A stretch of DNA of 64,000 nt, taken from the NCBI GenBank assembly GCA_045645985.1, contig JAZRJV010000045.1:1-64000 (forward strand). Direction: 5' to 3'. The position numbers and the translations under genes are program-made. The notes under the pieces are model-generated. The model made no database searches, was not told the origin of the DNA, and saw nothing but the letters and a program-made list of their open reading frames with translations. The DNA is from RGIG9060 sp045645985. GTDB taxonomy: Bacteria; Spirochaetota; Spirochaetia; Treponematales; Treponemataceae. Shown in pieces: positions 60,518-64,000 of the stretch; position 1 is the stretch's first letter; every line of letters starts with the position of its first letter.

Positions 60518-61509
60518 TGAAATCAGAAAAAAATAAGTCAGATTTAGTTATAAAAATCATCATTGTTGTTTTAATAGCTGTATTTTTAGGATTGTCTTTT
60601 TTAAGTATTCAATCTACAAACAAAAAAACTTTAGAAATGGCAAATCGTGGAACTGGTCAAGGTGGAGCAAATCCCAATATGGCGCCACAAGGTGCAAATT
60701 CAAAACAAGATGCAAAAGCGTTAGCAAATACAATTTCTGTTTCTGTAAAAACAATGGAACCAGAAACAATTCAAAGTACAATCAAAGTTACAGGTGATAT
60801 TTCTTCAACATCTCAAATAAATATTTATCCAGATACTTCAGGAAAGATTACCAAAATCTTAAAAAATATTGGAGAAACAGTTTATAAAGGTGAAGTTATC
60901 GCTTATGTAGACCCATCAAAACCAGGTTCTGCCTTTGCAGTAAGTCCTGTAACAGCAACAATTTCAGGAAGCCTAATCGATTTACCAGTGAATATCGGAG
61001 ATACCGTAAGCAACGGAACTTTGATTGCAACAATCGGTTCTTTAACTGATTTGAAAATCACAACAAATGTTGCAGAAAAATATTCAGCTTATCTAAAAGC
61101 AGGGCTTCCTTCATATGTAACAATTACATCAAGCCCAGAAAAATTCCCAGCAAAGACTACAAAAATTAGTCCAGTTGTAAACAAAACAAGTAGAACAATT
61201 CAAATTGAATTAAAATTTGATAAATACAACAAACTTTTTAAACCGGGAATGTTTGCCACAGTTGATTTGGTTATTCAAGAAGCAAAAAACTCTTTTGTAA
61301 TTCCTAAAAAAGCAATAAAGAATTTTAATAATAAATCTACAGTTTTTATTGTTGACGAAAATAATCAAGCACAACGAGTAGAAATCACAACTGGAATTTC
61401 CAACGACTTAGATATTGCTGTAACATCAGGCTTAGAAAAAGGTATGAAAGTTATCACAGCAGGTTCTGTTACAGAAGGTTCTAATGTAAAAATAGTAGGT
61501 TCAAAATGA
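60517..61509 (+). CDS. RND efflux periplasmic adaptor (HlyD/MFP family)
   Basis: 330 residues with one N-terminal membrane helix (about 9-31). A Gly/Asn-rich linker is followed by a lipoyl-type domain (SSTSQINIYPDTSGKITKILKNIGETVYKGEVIAYVD ... PVTATISGSLIDLPVNIGDTVSNGTLIATIGSL), a beta-barrel (NVAEKYSAYLKAGLPSYVTITSS) and a membrane-proximal domain. The coiled-coil hairpin is nearly absent, so this is a short adaptor. Overlaps on both sides show one operon with the TolC-like and RND genes. Confidence 0.92.
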   Translation: MKSEKNKSDLVIKIIIVVLIAVFLGLSFLSIQSTNKKTLEMANRGTGQGGANPNMAPQGANSKQDAKALANTISVSVKTMEPETIQSTIKVTGDISSTSQINIYPDTSGKITKILKNIGETVYKGEVIAYVDPSKPGSAFAVSPVTATISGSLIDLPVNIGDTVSNGTLIATIGSLTDLKITTNVAEKYSAYLKAGLPSYVTITSSPEKFPAKTTKISPVVNKTSRTIQIELKFDKYNKLFKPGMFATVDLVIQEAKNSFVIPKKAIKNFNNKSTVFIVDENNQAQRVEITTGISNDLDIAVTSGLEKGMKVITAGSVTEGSNVKIVGSK

Positions 61510-64000
61510 CAGTAGCAGAACTTTCCGTACGCAAACCAATTACTATTGTAATGGTTTATATTTTAATTTGTGTTATTTCATGTGTTTTTATACCTAAACT
61601 TGGTATTGCCCTTTATCCTAAAACCACAATGCCAGTTTTATCCGTATTTGCAAATTATCCGGGAGTTGGTCCAGAAGAAGTTGACAAAAATGTAACTCAA
61701 CTAATTGTTGACCGAGTAAAAGGTGTTCAAGGAATAAAAAATATTACATCAAACTCTTCCACAGGAAGCGCCAGAGTAATGATGGAATTTGGTTACAACC
61801 AAGACCTTGATGAAGCAAAAAATAATATCGAACAGGCTCTTTCTGGAATTTCAAATGCTCTTCCTGAAGGATGTTCAAATCCAACTGTTCGTCAATTTGA
61901 CATGGGTTCTGCCCCAATTATGCGTCTTGCAATCAGAGGAAATCTCGATTTACACGAATTAAACAATTTAGCAGAAAGTACAATTTCTCCTATGCTTCAA
62001 CGAGTACAAGGTGTTGCACAAGTTGATGTAAATGGTGGTGCAAAAAGACAAGTTGTAGTAGATGTTATTTACAATAGACTTGAAGCCTACGGAATTTCCC
62101 TTTCTGCTATTTCTCAAGCATTGTCTGCAAGAAATATTCAAGTTTCAGCAGGAAAAATCACAATTGACGGAATGGATTACGAAATCGTTACTAGCGAAAA
62201 TTATTCTTCTCTTGATGAAATCAGAAATACAGTTGTAACAACAAAAAATGGCGTTCCAATCAAAGTTGATGATTTAGCAAATGTTTACGAAGAATACGAT
62301 TCTTCCCGACGAAAAGTTTATATCAACGGAGAACCAGGACTTTACATCGCAATTTCAAACGAAAGTGATTCAAACGCCTCAGCAGTTTCAAAAGGCGTTC
62401 AACAAATGATTCCAGAAATAAATGAATTTTTACCTAAAGGAATTTCATTAGAAGTAATTAGCGATAATACAACAATGATTGATGCCACAATGAAAGAAGT
62501 TTATTCTTCCGGAATTACAGGTGCTTTGTTAGCAGTTATAATCATTTTTATCTTTCTTAGAAATCTAAAATGTTCGTTCATAATTGGACTTTCTTTGCCT
62601 ATTTCAATTTTGATAACTTTGATGTGTATGTCATTTATGGATTTAACAGTAAATATGATGACAATGGCAGGATTGATTTTGGGTATGGGAATGGTTGTAG
62701 ACTCTTCAATCGTTATTTTGGAAAATATCTATCTTCATCGTGAAAAAGGTGAAAAACCTGCCATCGCAGCAATTCTTGGTAGTAAAAATATGATTAACGC
62801 AATTGTTGCTTCAACTTTGACTACCTTGTGTGTTTTTGTTCCGATGTTGATTTACAAAGCCGAACTTAAAATGATTGGGCAAATGTTTCAAGAAATGGTG
62901 ATTACAGTTGTAATTTCTCTTGTTGCATCTTTGTTTGTTGCAATTACTTTGGTTCCTGCCCTTTGTGGAAGTATTTTACAAATCAATACTCGTGTTCAAA
63001 AACCATTAAAAAATAAAGTTCTAAAATCAGTTGATGACTTTATGGAAAAAATCCTAACTGGCTTAGAAAACGGATATGTAAAATCACTAGAATTTTGTTT
63101 GAACAATAAATTTTTGATTCTAGTGTTAGTTGTCAGTATGCTTGTGCTTTCTATCGTAAAATTTTCTGGAATGGGATTGAACTTAGCACCTCGTTCTAGT
63201 TCCGATGACCAAGTAAATGTAACAGTTACAATGCCAATCGGTACAAATAAAGATATCGTTGCAGAAAAATTATTTGAATTTCAAGATATTGTCCTAAAAG
63301 AATGTGAAGGAGCTTATAAATCAATTATTTTAAATTCTGGAACATCAAATTCTGGCTCAATTCAAATAAATCTTCCAGAAATTGGCAAACAACCAATGAC
63401 GCCAAATCAGATTAAAGAAAAATTACAACCTTACTTAAAACAATGGAGTGATGCCACAGTTTCTTTTTCTTCAGGACGGGGTCCAGGAAGCGGAAGTGCA
63501 ATCGATGTTACACTTTTATCTGATGATGATGTTGCTGCAAGTCGAGTTTCTGAACAAATTATTGCCATACTTTCTGAAAAAGTTCCAGAACTAACAGATA
63601 TTACAAGCGATATTGAAAACGGAAGTCCAAGATACATAATGTCAATTAACAAAGAAGCTGCTTTTGATGCAGGAGTTACAGTAAGTTCTATTATGAACGA
63701 AATTACATCAGCAATTTCAGGGCGAACTGCAACTTCTTATTATCAAGAGGGAGATGAAATTGATGTTATCGTTACAATTCAAGATGAAGATTTAACATTA
63801 ACAAGTGATATAACTTCACTTTCAATAAATACTTCAAAAGGAAGAATGACACTTGATAATTTTATCACCATAGAAGAAGGAAAATCTCCACAGCGTATTC
63901 AAAGAGAAAACGGGGATAGAATTAACCATGTAAAAGCTAGTGTTATTCCAGGTGTTACTACAACTGAAATTCAAAAAATTGTAGAACAAACGCTCTCTGA
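61506..64000 (+). CDS. RND efflux pump, inner-membrane subunit (truncated by window end)
   Basis: The ATG at 61506 overlaps the adaptor stop (ATGA), and the frame stays open to the window end (831 codons seen). The start MTVAELSVRKPITIVMVYILI is typical of the AcrB/HAE family. A large periplasmic loop follows, with FANYPGVGPEEVDKNVT and GISNALPEGCSNPTV. Helix 4 has AGLILGMGMVVDSSIVILENI with the proton-relay Asp. A second periplasmic loop starts near residue 555. It exports drugs or other amphiphiles via the adaptor and TolC partner. The C-terminal part is missing from the window. Confidence 0.94.
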   Translation, partial: MTVAELSVRKPITIVMVYILICVISCVFIPKLGIALYPKTTMPVLSVFANYPGVGPEEVDKNVTQLIVDRVKGVQGIKNITSNSSTGSARVMMEFGYNQDLDEAKNNIEQALSGISNALPEGCSNPTVRQFDMGSAPIMRLAIRGNLDLHELNNLAESTISPMLQRVQGVAQVDVNGGAKRQVVVDVIYNRLEAYGISLSAISQALSARNIQVSAGKITIDGMDYEIVTSENYSSLDEIRNTVVTTKNGVPIKVDDLANVYEEYDSSRRKVYINGEPGLYIAISNESDSNASAVSKGVQQMIPEINEFLPKGISLEVISDNTTMIDATMKEVYSSGITGALLAVIIIFIFLRNLKCSFIIGLSLPISILITLMCMSFMDLTVNMMTMAGLILGMGMVVDSSIVILENIYLHREKGEKPAIAAILGSKNMINAIVASTLTTLCVFVPMLIYKAELKMIGQMFQEMVITVVISLVASLFVAITLVPALCGSILQINTRVQKPLKNKVLKSVDDFMEKILTGLENGYVKSLEFCLNNKFLILVLVVSMLVLSIVKFSGMGLNLAPRSSSDDQVNVTVTMPIGTNKDIVAEKLFEFQDIVLKECEGAYKSIILNSGTSNSGSIQINLPEIGKQPMTPNQIKEKLQPYLKQWSDATVSFSSGRGPGSGSAIDVTLLSDDDVAASRVSEQIIAILSEKVPELTDITSDIENGSPRYIMSINKEAAFDAGVTVSSIMNEITSAISGRTATSYYQEGDEIDVIVTIQDEDLTLTSDITSLSINTSKGRMTLDNFITIEEGKSPQRIQRENGDRINHVKASVIPGVTTTEIQKIVEQTLS

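Noticed and set aside
1..64000. CRISPR arrays, tRNA or rRNA genes and DGR reverse transcriptase
   Set aside because: No regularly spaced identical repeats, no cloverleaf I could fold and no RT motif (YADD-type) in any supported frame.

Overview
The window looks like chromosomal DNA of an anaerobic, host-associated spirochaete, most likely a Treponema. That is an inference from gene content and composition, not a database match. Supporting points are a strongly AT-rich sequence (about 30% G+C by eye), Rpn-type PD-(D/E)XK proteins, a formylglycine-generating-enzyme-like lipoprotein with a C-terminal segment of Treponema DGR-target type, [FeFe]-hydrogenase maturases, a two-gene SUF system, BioY/ECF biotin uptake and CheR. 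No rRNA, tRNA, CRISPR array or complete insertion sequence was recognised.

Layout. 1-9.5 kb: tail of an Rpn protein, a SulP anion transporter, a repeat-rich spacer (2.0-2.75 kb), a heterodimeric ABC exporter, a second repeat spacer, an FGE-like lipoprotein whose last ~150 bp are GC-rich and resemble a diversity-generating-retroelement variable region, and a full Rpn protein. 9.5-30.5 kb: mostly metal, cofactor and vitamin genes. These are znuCB, a META-domain lipoprotein, hydE-hydF, an envelope protein, an SDR, sufC-sufB-copA, an MntR/DtxR-type regulator with queH and a His-rich COG0523 GTPase, the bioY-ecfA-ecfT biotin importer, a YgiQ radical SAM protein, a BtuFCD/FecBCDE-type importer, an RluA-type pseudouridine synthase and an ArfB-like rescue factor.

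30.5-44 kb is a defence island on the minus strand, flanked on the right by a divergent DUF2971 gene. One part is a LlaJI-type restriction-modification operon with two m5C methyltransferases, a McrB-like AAA+ motor and a LlaJI nuclease, plus two small genes of unknown role. Upstream is a separate three-gene module: a third m5C methyltransferase (TTG start, preceded by two perfect dyads), an 805-residue protein with two GHKL ATPase modules, and a receiver-domain protein whose C-terminal half carries an RNNLAH (Rx4H) HEPN-type ribonuclease motif. I read this as a candidate phospho-signalling, methylation-guarded abortive-infection system. It is the best candidate for something undescribed here.

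44-64 kb: Nudix hydrolase, TrmN6, an ATP-grasp protein, an M15 peptidase, YbaK, a frameshifted fructosamine kinase, a Cys-type glutathione peroxidase, an M29 aminopeptidase, an OadB-like sodium pump subunit, IlvB, RqcH, CheR, a PAP2-like protein, and a two-component system divergent from a TolC-MFP-RND efflux operon whose pump gene runs off the window end.

Most genes are tightly packed with TAATG/ATGA overlaps. Several genes have a -10-like hexamer 6-9 nt before the start codon and no Shine-Dalgarno, suggesting leaderless messages.
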